A stretch of 12,788 nt of DNA from Candidatus Bathyarchaeota archaeon (GCA_014729935.1 WJJB01000449.1:1-12788); one strand, 5' to 3'. Counted from the stretch's first letter, positions 1 to 9,131 are shown. The notes: a model not told the origin generated them from the sequence alone. A program made the numbers and translations.

Positions 1-2
1 AA

Positions 3-3000
3 ATCAAGATTTTGAACTCATCCACGAGCGCAACCGTGGAAGAAAACATTGCTCTTACTGGAACCATGTCTTACCGCTTATATACCGATGGAAGCACAAC
101 GTATGATATTGAGATATTGTATGGTGGTTCCAGCAGGAATTCCAACGTGAGCAATCCCTACCTGCTATCCACTACAAGCTTGCTTGATGTTGCAGTGCAG
201 GTGGAAACAACTGGCATTACCATCAATTCGCAGAATAATCCCATAAATTTGGGCGATAATGCAAACATCACGTTTACCTTCCATAAATCATCGGATATCT
301 TGGAAACCTACGACGTGGAAGATGTTGAAGTGAGTTCCGGTTACGATTCTGATTATTGGACTGAAGGGGTTGATTATGATTGGTGGGATGCCGGTGGAGG
401 ATTAACAGCCTTGAATCTCAGCACCGGTGCAGGCACTAGGTTGAACACCACGGGAATAAAAACGGTGTATTTACATGCCATCAACCAGTCCGTGGAGGAG
501 GCAATCGATAAAGCATTCGTGATCATCAATGATATCAATTCAATCGTTCGAAAAACCTTAAATGATAGCTCTCAAGCACAGATCCAAGTATATCGGGGCG
601 AGGAAGTGAATCTAGAAATTGATTTCATTGATGGGAGAAATGGTTTAGATATCACCGATGCAACGGTCAATTATACCTTGGACGGCATCGAGAATACCAT
701 CCCGTATGATATTGGGAACCAGAATTACTCGGTTTTGATCAATACCACGTTGTTGGATTTCCAAACATACACGGTAACCATCGAGGCAAATAAAACAAAT
801 TACGAGACTCAAGTCACTTCAATAGTTATCGTTGTCTTGCAAAAACCCACTTTGCTTTCCTTGAACTCGCCTGGCATCACTCAATATGGAAATGATGTCA
901 GTATCATCGCTACCTACGAGGATGCCATAACGGGTGATCCCATTGATATCGGTACCAGCTACGTTGATGCATTAGTGGATGGATATCCCGGTATCGTCCC
1001 AACGATAGGGGAGCTCTCGCCAGGTGTGTTTAACATCACTTTTGACACGTGGGATTTCAGCAGTCTTGGGGATTTCAACATCACCATCACGTGTGATTGG
1101 GTGCTCGGTATGCCATACTACGTGAATCAATCCCGGCAAACAACTTTAGAATTGCAAAACCGGTTAACCCAATTATACACGACAAACACGTTTGGTGAGA
1201 AGATTTGGGGCACGAATTTCACTGTGAATGCATTCTTCATCGACTTGGGTGATGGTTCGTCCATAGATAATTCTACAGGATTCTTGGACATCGCCGTATC
1301 CTGCCCGACGCGCCCTCAAGTGAATTCCAATACAGTTGGCATTACCTACAATACAACAGAGGATACCTGGAAATTGGAGTTTGATCCGGAATCATTCCAG
1401 AATCCCGGTGCTACCTACACGGTAAATGTCGATTTTAATTGGAGCGCAACCGGGGCACCATATTATATCAACCAGAGTGTCTCATTCAATGTCAGGATCA
1501 CTGCTGCACCAACCCAACTCACGCTACTTCCAGGTGCGCAAACCCAAATTGCTGGGAATTACCATGAACTTACCTTCTTCTTCTCCAATGAAGCCACCGG
1601 CTCCGGGATCAATCTAACTGAAGATGGAGAGACCTTGCAACAAAACGTGAATGTCTCAACGACACATGCGGATTTCAATAGTTCCATATACAACCCCTCG
1701 TCGAATCTGACAACCAATGGAACGGATGGGTATTTCTTCGTGGCCATCAACATAACAGCATGGTCCGAGTCCAATATCCACGCCTTCAACATCTCGTTAG
1801 ATGTGGATAACTACAACACGATCATCAATTATTCCTTCACGTTGATACTCGTTCCAAAATATACCATCTTGGAAACAGAAGCCATTACATCTGGTCACTT
1901 GGGTCAGGACATTAATATCACCCTGTTTTACCACCTGCAATCCACCCAGACAGCCATAGAGCCTGATTCAGTCCTAGTTTCCACGAATGAAACATCGGAT
2001 TATTGGAATACATTCGATTTTGATTGGACGTATAACAGTGGATCTGAACGGATAGTGGTTACCATCCACACGGGATTATCGGGGGTTCGCATCAACTCGG
2101 AAGGTACGCACTCGTTCTTCATAAACGTATCCGCATCGACTTACGAATCCCAACGGGTAAGATCAATTATTTCCATAAACACGATCCCCACAAACATTAC
2201 AACCGTGCTCGTGGATTCGGTTAACGTCACGGGGCCTTTACCGACTTCCAGTGCATACATTGGCGATTTAGTTGATGTTGCCGTGTATTTCAAGAATTTA
2301 TTCAATGATTCGGCGGTTGATGATGGAACCATGACGATCACGCTTGGCGCATGGTCTGATTCGGTGACTTGGGATGGAACCAGCGAATATTACAACGTGA
2401 CGCTGAACACTAATGATTTCGGTGTTGGTCCTGCCACCTTCACCATCGTGGCTACCAAGGGAAATTACACCCAAGCCAGTGTGCAATTGAAGCTGGATAT
2501 CCTCTCGGTTTCAACGGATCTCGTGCATTTCCTTGAAGGCGTGAATAATAACTCGATTTCCGTGTATTATGGCCAGAATATCACCATTTCGGCGCTTTAT
2601 AATGATACAAACAGTAATGTGAATATCACGTCTCCAAGTACTGCCTTAAGCCTCACCGGAGGGGCAACAATCATTGATGGGGCTAATTGGACCAATATCG
2701 GTGATTTCTGGGTTGCTGAAGTGAACACAACTGATATCGGGGGTCCAGGTACGTACTCGATGACACTCAGTGCGGGTCTAACGGATTACCAGACGGGTAT
2801 TACCACCTTCCTTATATCCATCCGCCAGATTCCCACGGAATTACTGGCATACAACTTCAGTGGTGAGCTTCAAGACACGTATACCGCGTATTGGGGTGAG
2901 GAGGTGAATGTATCGGTGGCATACAATAATACCATCACCGGTTCACTCATCATGGGTGCGACCGTGGAACCAGGTTCAGGATACTCCTACGATCTGACCC

Positions 3001-6000
3001 TTGATGGAAGCTGGTACAATTTCTCATTCAATACATCCACCTTCGGCCAACCCAATGTTTACGTGATAACCATCTCTGGTAGTCTCCAAAATCACACGTC
3101 TAGCACGACCTACGTCACCATTACCGTACTAGCTATTCCGACGATATTGGAAGTGTATCAAGGAGGGGTGGTCAATACATCAGTCAACGAGTTCTATGGT
3201 GAGAATTTAACCCTCGATTTGGTGCTGTATGATACCTTGAATGCTGAAAACGTTTCCGGTGTAACTTTCTCATACGCGAATGGTTCAATGATTCCCGTGT
3301 CCGGTGGTCCCGAGCTTTACTCAATGGAGCGTAATACTTCCGGTCTTGGTGATATCGGTATCTATCAATTCACCATTACAGCAAGGAAGACGAATTATGC
3401 CACCGATTCAGAAGTGATCACCGTCAATATACTACCAATCCCGACTAGCATTTCGTTATACATCAACGGCACGGATAGAACTTCGTCACTACAGGAAACA
3501 ATAGACTTCCAGTCTTCCGTGAATTTAACCGTGTATTTCAATGATACCTTTGGGGATCCAGTGTCAAACGCGAACTTATCATTCACATTTGACAATGGCA
3601 CGGTGAATTTCTTCCAGATGAATGAAATCGGTGCAACGGGTAATTATAGCATAATACTGGACTCAGACGAGCTTGGATCTGGCCCGCAGTACGTATTCAT
3701 GTTCTCCGCCGTGAAAAGTAACCATGAAACCGTATTTGCAAGGATTAACATCTTCCTCAATGCAATCCCAACTGCCTTGAATATCACGTATAACTCGACC
3801 ATGATCGATAGGAGTGGCTCAGGCAACACGATCAGTGCGGTTTATACTGACACGGTCTCGCTAGCAGTTGATTACATCAGTTACTTGCAAGGTAACCTTC
3901 AATTGGATGATACTGCACCCGGGGTGAAAATCGCAGCATACATTAACGAGCAGGAGTTACTTGCAACGTGGTCTGCGGCGAACGGTTCATGGATTCTTGA
4001 TATAGACACGTCAATTGGTGCATATGCCCTGAGTGCAGGATTAACACACCAAGTGCTTGTAATCGGTGAGGCAACTGGCTATCAAAGTGATAGTTTCAGT
4101 TTCCTCCTTGATATTGAATTGCTACCCACGAATCTAACCGTGAATATTAATAACACGTATTATGCAGATTTCTTGGATAGCCAAGTCTACTTGAAGGACC
4201 AGTTACTTATCAACGTATCATACGAGCGAATATATGGTGCCACGGTGCCCCTTGCAGGTGTTGGGGATGTCTGGGTGGAACTTTACTTCTTGAACGACAC
4301 GAATGGCATGCCGGTCACGTACGAGATATTCCCCAATTTGATTACAGGAAATTTCTCCACGTTTTTCACGTTGGATCTCAATACATTCGAATCAGGGGTA
4401 AAGGATTTCTACATCTCTGCAACCCTTTCAAATCATGAGAGTAAAGAATTGAAATTCAGTCTGATCTTGGATAACGTGAATACGACAATGGCCGTTCTGG
4501 TCAACGGGAAAAACCAAACTACAATTGGGGACGAAACCATCCGGATTGGTAATACCATTAACTTCTCAGTAAATTACGCAGAAACAAGCACCTTGGCTAA
4601 TCTCTCCGGGGCAACAGTTCGGGTCCGGTACGTGAATGATTTCAACGGCACGATCTCTACCCAGCTATTATCATTCAACGGCACCTCCTACCTTGGAACG
4701 CTCACGCTGGACACGAGCAGGTTCATCTCGCAATTGAAGATACTCACCTTCACGGCATCCCTCCCCAATTATGAAACCAGGACAAGAACCTTCACGGTTA
4801 ACGTTGAAAAGATCAAGGTGGATACCTTGTTTAGCACGACGTCTAACGAAACGGCTACCACCTCCTTGCTCGTTGATCGGGGTGAAATTTTAACGTTCCG
4901 CATCAATTTACTCCAAGCGGGGGTCGAAAATTTCACTGACTTGGATAGTATCACGGTGACAGCCACGGCGGATTTCCTTGGATCTGAAGTGGTGACCCTG
5001 ACACCCGAATTCAACTCTACGGGAAATTACACGGGATTCTTCGTGTCCAGGGGCATTCAATCTCCCAAGAATCCAAGGGATAGTGGGTATGACATCGTGA
5101 TCAAGGTTGAGGTGAGCGATCCCGTGTTGCTTCAGCAATACGAGTTCGATACCTTCACCCAGGTAAAACTCTACGTTCGGGAAGATGAGGGTCCTCCCGC
5201 GTGGCTTTTCTATGTGATATTGGCAGCTTTGGTCGCTGTATCCGTGTACTTCATCTTGTACCAAATAAGGTTCAAGTACCCGCCAATCGTGCGTAAAATC
5301 CAAGATTTACGACGCGTGGTTTCCAGGGGAAAACCTGCAATCAAGATCAAGGCACCAAAAGTGAAATCACGGGAGGAGAATATCTACACCCACTTCTCGA
5401 AGCAGATCAATTCCTACAGCTTCTTGCAGACCCGAGATTCCCGACATGCCGTGAAATCTTCCGGATATGCTCCAACTTCCGATACCTCCATCGAGATGGA
5501 ATTCGGCGTTCCAGCCATAGAACCGGAAGAGAAACAGGTAAGTCCAAAGACCTTGAAAGCGAAGAAAGTCAAAAAGGAAACTATTAGCAAGCCAGCGGTC
5601 AAGACAGAGTCAAAGGCTGAGGCAAAACCCCCATCAGCACCAGCGAAACCTGAAACCGGGTTACCTGTTCCTCAACCTGTTGGGAAGGTACCTAAACCCA
5701 AACTCGTGGTGAAGCGACCCCCGTTACCAAAGCCAAGTCCCGAAGGGCTCCCGAAGCCGTCTGTAAAGCCAATAAAAGAAATCAAGGCACCTGGTGCGAA
5801 ACCTACGACACCTGAGAGCATGTACCAAAAGCTCGTTTTACTTGAACAAAAGCGCTACAAGGCAGAACGAAGCTTGCGGGACTTGAACGCGAAATATAAC
5901 AAGGGAATTATCACCGATGACGAGTTCGCCAATTACAAGGAGAAGCTCACGGTAACCCTTGAAAAAATCAAGAACCAGATTTCGGACATCAGAAGGCGCT

Positions 6001-6014
6001 TGATCTCGGTCTAA
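3..6014 (+). CDS. Giant repeat-containing cell-surface protein with one TM helix and a cytoplasmic SHOCT-like tail (5' end outside window)
   Basis: The frame is open to the left edge (first complete codon at base 3) and there is no signal peptide, so the true start lies upstream; the TTG at base 12 is only the first start-like codon. Residues below count from base 12. The ectodomain is Ser/Thr/Asn-rich with dozens of N-x-S/T sequons and is built of about 13 beta-rich units of 100-119 residues. Many units open with a Pro-Thr-x-Leu/Ile signature (P279, P500, P726, P941, P1043, P1144, P1253, P1372) followed by a 'YG/WGE' turn. These look like Ig-like domains, but no named family was identified. 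A hydrophobic helix at about 1731-1752 is followed by a strongly basic stretch, placing the C-terminus inside. A Pro/Lys/Ala-rich linker (about 1845-1935) leads to a helical module (1937-2000) with 'KGIITDDEF', resembling SHOCT domains. Likely an S-layer-like or adhesion protein; function inferred. Confidence 0.85.
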   Translation: MKILNSSTSATVEENIALTGTMSYRLYTDGSTTYDIEILYGGSSRNSNVSNPYLLSTTSLLDVAVQVETTGITINSQNNPINLGDNANITFTFHKSSDILETYDVEDVEVSSGYDSDYWTEGVDYDWWDAGGGLTALNLSTGAGTRLNTTGIKTVYLHAINQSVEEAIDKAFVIINDINSIVRKTLNDSSQAQIQVYRGEEVNLEIDFIDGRNGLDITDATVNYTLDGIENTIPYDIGNQNYSVLINTTLLDFQTYTVTIEANKTNYETQVTSIVIVVLQKPTLLSLNSPGITQYGNDVSIIATYEDAITGDPIDIGTSYVDALVDGYPGIVPTIGELSPGVFNITFDTWDFSSLGDFNITITCDWVLGMPYYVNQSRQTTLELQNRLTQLYTTNTFGEKIWGTNFTVNAFFIDLGDGSSIDNSTGFLDIAVSCPTRPQVNSNTVGITYNTTEDTWKLEFDPESFQNPGATYTVNVDFNWSATGAPYYINQSVSFNVRITAAPTQLTLLPGAQTQIAGNYHELTFFFSNEATGSGINLTEDGETLQQNVNVSTTHADFNSSIYNPSSNLTTNGTDGYFFVAINITAWSESNIHAFNISLDVDNYNTIINYSFTLILVPKYTILETEAITSGHLGQDINITLFYHLQSTQTAIEPDSVLVSTNETSDYWNTFDFDWTYNSGSERIVVTIHTGLSGVRINSEGTHSFFINVSASTYESQRVRSIISINTIPTNITTVLVDSVNVTGPLPTSSAYIGDLVDVAVYFKNLFNDSAVDDGTMTITLGAWSDSVTWDGTSEYYNVTLNTNDFGVGPATFTIVATKGNYTQASVQLKLDILSVSTDLVHFLEGVNNNSISVYYGQNITISALYNDTNSNVNITSPSTALSLTGGATIIDGANWTNIGDFWVAEVNTTDIGGPGTYSMTLSAGLTDYQTGITTFLISIRQIPTELLAYNFSGELQDTYTAYWGEEVNVSVAYNNTITGSLIMGATVEPGSGYSYDLTLDGSWYNFSFNTSTFGQPNVYVITISGSLQNHTSSTTYVTITVLAIPTILEVYQGGVVNTSVNEFYGENLTLDLVLYDTLNAENVSGVTFSYANGSMIPVSGGPELYSMERNTSGLGDIGIYQFTITARKTNYATDSEVITVNILPIPTSISLYINGTDRTSSLQETIDFQSSVNLTVYFNDTFGDPVSNANLSFTFDNGTVNFFQMNEIGATGNYSIILDSDELGSGPQYVFMFSAVKSNHETVFARINIFLNAIPTALNITYNSTMIDRSGSGNTISAVYTDTVSLAVDYISYLQGNLQLDDTAPGVKIAAYINEQELLATWSAANGSWILDIDTSIGAYALSAGLTHQVLVIGEATGYQSDSFSFLLDIELLPTNLTVNINNTYYADFLDSQVYLKDQLLINVSYERIYGATVPLAGVGDVWVELYFLNDTNGMPVTYEIFPNLITGNFSTFFTLDLNTFESGVKDFYISATLSNHESKELKFSLILDNVNTTMAVLVNGKNQTTIGDETIRIGNTINFSVNYAETSTLANLSGATVRVRYVNDFNGTISTQLLSFNGTSYLGTLTLDTSRFISQLKILTFTASLPNYETRTRTFTVNVEKIKVDTLFSTTSNETATTSLLVDRGEILTFRINLLQAGVENFTDLDSITVTATADFLGSEVVTLTPEFNSTGNYTGFFVSRGIQSPKNPRDSGYDIVIKVEVSDPVLLQQYEFDTFTQVKLYVREDEGPPAWLFYVILAALVAVSVYFILYQIRFKYPPIVRKIQDLRRVVSRGKPAIKIKAPKVKSREENIYTHFSKQINSYSFLQTRDSRHAVKSSGYAPTSDTSIEMEFGVPAIEPEEKQVSPKTLKAKKVKKETISKPAVKTESKAEAKPPSAPAKPETGLPVPQPVGKVPKPKLVVKRPPLPKPSPEGLPKPSVKPIKEIKAPGAKPTTPESMYQKLVLLEQKRYKAERSLRDLNAKYNKGIITDDEFANYKEKLTVTLEKIKNQISDIRRRLISV

Positions 6015-6052
6015 TCAAGGTTTTTTTTTCCTTGATCATTTTTTTTGTTTTT
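6014..6052 (+). terminator. Hairpin and poly-T terminator of the surface-protein gene
   Basis: A perfect 7-bp inverted repeat, ATCAAGG (6014-6020) and CCTTGAT (6030-6036), encloses a loop of nine T. It is followed by T8 at 6039-6046 and T5 at 6048-6052. The hairpin begins on the last base of the TAA stop. Archaeal transcription commonly ends at U-rich tracts, so both T tracts could act, with or without the hairpin. The element reads correctly for the rightward gene. Confidence 0.75.
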
Positions 6053-6190
6053 CCATTGATACCTTGGACCATCTCGTTGATGGATGGTGTGGATGCTGCT
6101 TCCGAGGTTATCCAAGAGAGAAAAAGGGAACATTACTTATCGAAATAGCCTAGCGCATTCAAAATGGAGAAAGTGGGAAAAATGCATAAT
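6053..6190. other. Convergent intergenic spacer with nested inverted repeats
   Basis: This is the rest of the gap between two genes that converge. It holds nested inverted repeats: CTTGGA (6063-6068) with TCCAAG (6111-6116), and inside them ACCATC (6068-6073) with GATGGT (6083-6088). Two A5 runs (6121-6125 and 6178-6182) read as T5 on the minus strand just beyond the TGA of the leftward gene, and could be weak termination signals for it. No convincing ORF or RNA gene was seen. Confidence 0.4.
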
Positions 6191-8866
6191 TCAAGCGAGA
6201 AGCTTGGATTGCCACATCCTGAACCTATCCTTGAATTGTTGCTGCTGGGTGCCGTTCAACGTTCCAGGGATCTTGTTGAGTTCCCTCACCGCACGGGCTA
6301 GTTCAAACAGGGTTGAATTAAAACCGATCTTGTTGAAGATTTCCTTGCGGAATTTTTCCACGTTGTCTGCAAGTGAATTACCCGTTTGAATTTCGGTGAG
6401 CCGTTCGAGCTCCTTGACACCCTCCTTGATGAAGGTGTTCAGGTCATCAGGGGGGTTCATGAACAGGGGTGAGATGCCCGCACTAGACACGCTTTCCACC
6501 GTGGAAGCAGTTGTGGTTGGTTCGACCTTCGTGGCAGGTTCTTCCCTTTCAGGTGTTGTGGTTTCAGTCGCAGGACCAGTCTCCGCCGTGGAATCTTGGA
6601 TTTCCGTGCGAGTCCGGATGATATCGGGGCTAACTTTTGCCTTAGCTCCGATTTTTGGCATGGAATAATATGTCTTATGCGTGGGCTTGAACACGAGATC
6701 TTCTTCGGTTGCTTGAACCTCCCGTCGCTCGATTCCATCGAACACTTCTTTTCTACCATTCCGCCAGCATTCCTCCAAGATGGGAGTGAATAGCCTGATG
6801 TCCTCTTCGAGTACCGTTCCAATACCCGCCACCTCCTTGCTTTTCGAAACAACTGCAACCACGCATTTTTCGAAATCCCGGTTGACACCCCAGATGGTTA
6901 CTTCGCCCTTGTAATGCCTGTAGGAAATGTTTGGATGCTCGTCTAGGACGGATAGGATGGCAAGGTGCTTGTCGTTCCCGGGATCGATTGCACATGCGAG
7001 CCTGATATTCGTGGATTTCTTGGATTCTAGCAATGGGCGAATGTCAACATCGTCCAAGGTGGGCGCGATGATGAGTACGCGCATTTTTGCCTCCAATAAT
7101 GATTCATTGATGGCAGAGATAACCGCCTCTGGTGAACGAACGAACCATACTTCCTTGAGGGAATACATGACTTCCGATTTGGCTCGTTCCCAGAAATCCA
7201 TGATGGTCCTCTGGCTCTCCTCTACCCGGTCTTCCATGTTTCCAAGGATCTTCTCGAGTTCCTTGACAACCTCGCCCTTGAACACGTCCCTTATGGTGTT
7301 TAGGGCAACATCGATCTCGCCAGATAAAGCTTCTGCCCTCTTTTTTGATTCCTCTGCACTATCGCTGAAATCTTGGAGCACGTCCGAGAAGACCCTCTCA
7401 AATTCGTTGATGATGGTTTCCAGCATGCCTTCTAATTGCGTTGCCACCATGCCCATCTTGTTCTCTGCATCCTTGATGGTATCGTTGAAGGCATTGGAAG
7501 TTTTCTTGAAGGAGTCCTTCAGGGCATCCGACACGTTATCGATGGTTGCCTTCACGTTGTTGACGATGTTATTATTCGTTTGCTGGATCTTTTCCACTTG
7601 CTCCACCACGTCGATAAGCAAACCCTGGATGGTGCTGGAAAAGTTAGCAAGATTCACGCGAATAATTTGATTGAAATTCTGGTGGAAATTATCAATGAAA
7701 CTTTGTTGAATTGCCACGACACTTTGCTCGATTTTTGAAAACGAGTCTTGTAGAGTCGCCTTAACTACTTGCTGGATCCGGGTGGTGGTTGGTCCAAGTC
7801 GCATCTTTCCCACAGCGTTTCCAACTCGCTTTATAACCTGATTTACCGTGTTATTGAGTTCCGAGAACTGGCTTACCAATCCTTGGAATTGCGTCGTGAG
7901 CTGTGCTTGGGCAGTGCCTGAAAGCTTTTGGAATCTCTCATCTAGTTCTTTTTCCACGTTATCCCGCTTTGACCGAATGTCATTAATGATTTCCTTGATA
8001 CCTTCGAGGTTGGCATTATTTTGCGTCTTGAGCTGGTCAAAGAACTTCGTGTTGGCATGTAGCATCTTGTCTTGTTCTTCGATTTGTTTTGAAAGCCCGG
8101 TACCAAGTGTTGTAATGAAGCTTTGAAAGTCCTTGAGCTCATCAATTCCTTTCTTGCTAGATTGAGTGATTTCCGACTTGCGTTGATTAAATTCATCCAT
8201 CTTGTTTGAAAATTCCGAAGAAGTTTTCAGGATGAAATCCTGGAAATCTCGTAACTTCCTGATACCCCCAGTTGATTGCTCGAAGTGGGCAAATCGCTCG
8301 TCCAAGGCACTCATGGTGGTTTCCTTGAGCTTTTGGACCTCATTTGCGAACATTTCTTGTTGCTTTACCAATGCCGCATATGGTGGTAATGCCTCCCAAT
8401 AATCGGTGGCGCCCACGATCTTTCGGGCTAAACCCATCTTGACCAACTTGTTGGCAATATCCATCGCATTTGTTTTGGATTCATCTATCAACAGCATGAT
8501 TTCTCCAGCATCTATTGGTCCACGGCCGCTTATCAGGAAGTACGTGGTGATTTCTTTTTCCGTGAGATTCAAGTTTGAGAGTACCTTGGCAGTTAAGTCC
8601 ATGGACAGCGATTTTTCCTTGGACACGTCAAGCACGGGAACTGCTTGTTTCTTGATGACCTGCAGGGCAGAGTTGGTAACGATTTGCAGGCGATACATTG
8701 GACTGCCATACGCCTCTGATTCCCATGTTGCCGGGAATCCCTTCTTTGCGGCTGCCTCGTAGTCTGCCTTGTTTATCTTGAAGATAATTTCTTTCTTGGT
8801 TTCAGGGCAGATTTCTCTTATGATGTAGAAATCCCTATCCCTGAAAAGCACGTCTGCTGAACTCAT
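6191..8866 (-). CDS. TrmB-family-like winged-helix protein with a ~400-residue coiled coil and a PLD-like effector domain
   Basis: 891 residues. Order of parts: a small N-terminal domain (1-80); a TrmB-type winged helix (about 92-165), with 'LNLTEKEITTYF', a recognition-helix region near 130-145, and 'YWEALPPYAAL', which matches the wing and exit segment of TrmB proteins; a long, mostly charged/Gln/Asn-rich helical region (about 165-570) predicted as coiled coil; an alpha/beta domain (about 572-705, 'AKMRVLIIAPT' as a core strand) like the phospholipase-D-like effector domain of TrmB regulators but with no HKD motif; a Thr/Glu-rich linker (about 710-800); and a C-terminal helical piece (801-891). 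Typical TrmB regulators are about 250-350 residues with a short coiled coil, so this is greatly enlarged. There is no signal peptide or TM helix, so it is cytoplasmic. ATG chosen because a TATA box and GAGGG lie upstream. It may be a DNA-binding regulator or a DNA-tethering/structural protein. Confidence 0.85.
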   Translation of the reverse strand: MSSADVLFRDRDFYIIREICPETKKEIIFKINKADYEAAAKKGFPATWESEAYGSPMYRLQIVTNSALQVIKKQAVPVLDVSKEKSLSMDLTAKVLSNLNLTEKEITTYFLISGRGPIDAGEIMLLIDESKTNAMDIANKLVKMGLARKIVGATDYWEALPPYAALVKQQEMFANEVQKLKETTMSALDERFAHFEQSTGGIRKLRDFQDFILKTSSEFSNKMDEFNQRKSEITQSSKKGIDELKDFQSFITTLGTGLSKQIEEQDKMLHANTKFFDQLKTQNNANLEGIKEIINDIRSKRDNVEKELDERFQKLSGTAQAQLTTQFQGLVSQFSELNNTVNQVIKRVGNAVGKMRLGPTTTRIQQVVKATLQDSFSKIEQSVVAIQQSFIDNFHQNFNQIIRVNLANFSSTIQGLLIDVVEQVEKIQQTNNNIVNNVKATIDNVSDALKDSFKKTSNAFNDTIKDAENKMGMVATQLEGMLETIINEFERVFSDVLQDFSDSAEESKKRAEALSGEIDVALNTIRDVFKGEVVKELEKILGNMEDRVEESQRTIMDFWERAKSEVMYSLKEVWFVRSPEAVISAINESLLEAKMRVLIIAPTLDDVDIRPLLESKKSTNIRLACAIDPGNDKHLAILSVLDEHPNISYRHYKGEVTIWGVNRDFEKCVVAVVSKSKEVAGIGTVLEEDIRLFTPILEECWRNGRKEVFDGIERREVQATEEDLVFKPTHKTYYSMPKIGAKAKVSPDIIRTRTEIQDSTAETGPATETTTPEREEPATKVEPTTTASTVESVSSAGISPLFMNPPDDLNTFIKEGVKELERLTEIQTGNSLADNVEKFRKEIFNKIGFNSTLFELARAVRELNKIPGTLNGTQQQQFKDRFRMWQSKLLA

Positions 8867-8920
8867 TGTCTTGTCATTCCCTCAGTAGTAATTATGTCTA
8901 TTGTTTTATTATCCGTCAAG

Positions 8921-8930
8921 ATTATAAATA
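8921..8930 (-). promoter_or_regulatory. TATA box for the TrmB-like gene; possibly bidirectional
   Basis: On the minus strand 8928-8921 reads TTTATAAT, close to the archaeal TATA consensus. About 25 bases downstream would place transcription start near 8896-8900, giving a leader of roughly 30 bases before the ATG at 8866. A GAGGG at about 11 bases before the ATG could serve as a ribosome-binding site. The plus strand reads TTATAAATA (8922-8930), so the same box could also fire rightward. Confidence 0.55.
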
Positions 8931-8942
8931 ATATCCATCAAC

Positions 8943-9107
8943 ATGAATACCAGCAAGGACTTCCATCGTCCCAAGCAAGCATTGCATAGTGTCGTGTTTT
9001 GGTGGAATTCCCACTCATCAACTACCCGCCCTTACACTAAAGGACGTGGCTTTCTGGCGGAAATGGGTGATATGTTCAAGAATGATGAGTGCTTTGCTTT
9101 CCAATAA
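8943..9107 (+). CDS. Doubtful 54-residue small ORF in the divergent spacer
   Basis: ATG at 8943 and TAA at 9105-9107 give 54 residues, starting MNTSKDFHRP and ending NDECFAFQ. It fills most of the spacer between the divergent TrmB-like and isomerase-like genes. It has no recognisable domain, TM helix or zinc motif and no ribosome-binding site. The plus-strand TATA-like box (8922-8930) is so close that transcription would be expected to start near or past the ATG. An ORF of this length can occur by chance, so this may be only leader or regulatory DNA. It is listed because it is the only ORF noticed in the spacer. Confidence 0.2.
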   Translation: MNTSKDFHRPKQALHSVVFWWNSHSSTTRPYTKGRGFLAEMGDMFKNDECFAFQ

Positions 9108-9131
9108 TAGACGATAAAAAGTTGACACGAT

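Noticed and set aside
4908..5303. 131-codon minus-strand ORF within the surface gene
   Set aside because: No recognisable domain and fully inside the reading frame that carries the TM helix and repeat region.
6751..7150. Possible active phospholipase-D domain in the TrmB-like protein
   Set aside because: No HxKxxxxD motif is present; the domain looks like the non-catalytic effector domain of TrmB regulators.
6927..7670. 247-codon plus-strand ORF opposite the coiled-coil gene
   Set aside because: Ser/Leu-rich, with no domain or promoter; it is the antisense reading of coiled-coil codons in a gene with clear domains on the other strand.
9082..9088. ATGATGA resembling box C of a C/D-box guide RNA
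   Set aside because: No CTGA box D was found at a suitable distance downstream, nor C'/D' boxes.
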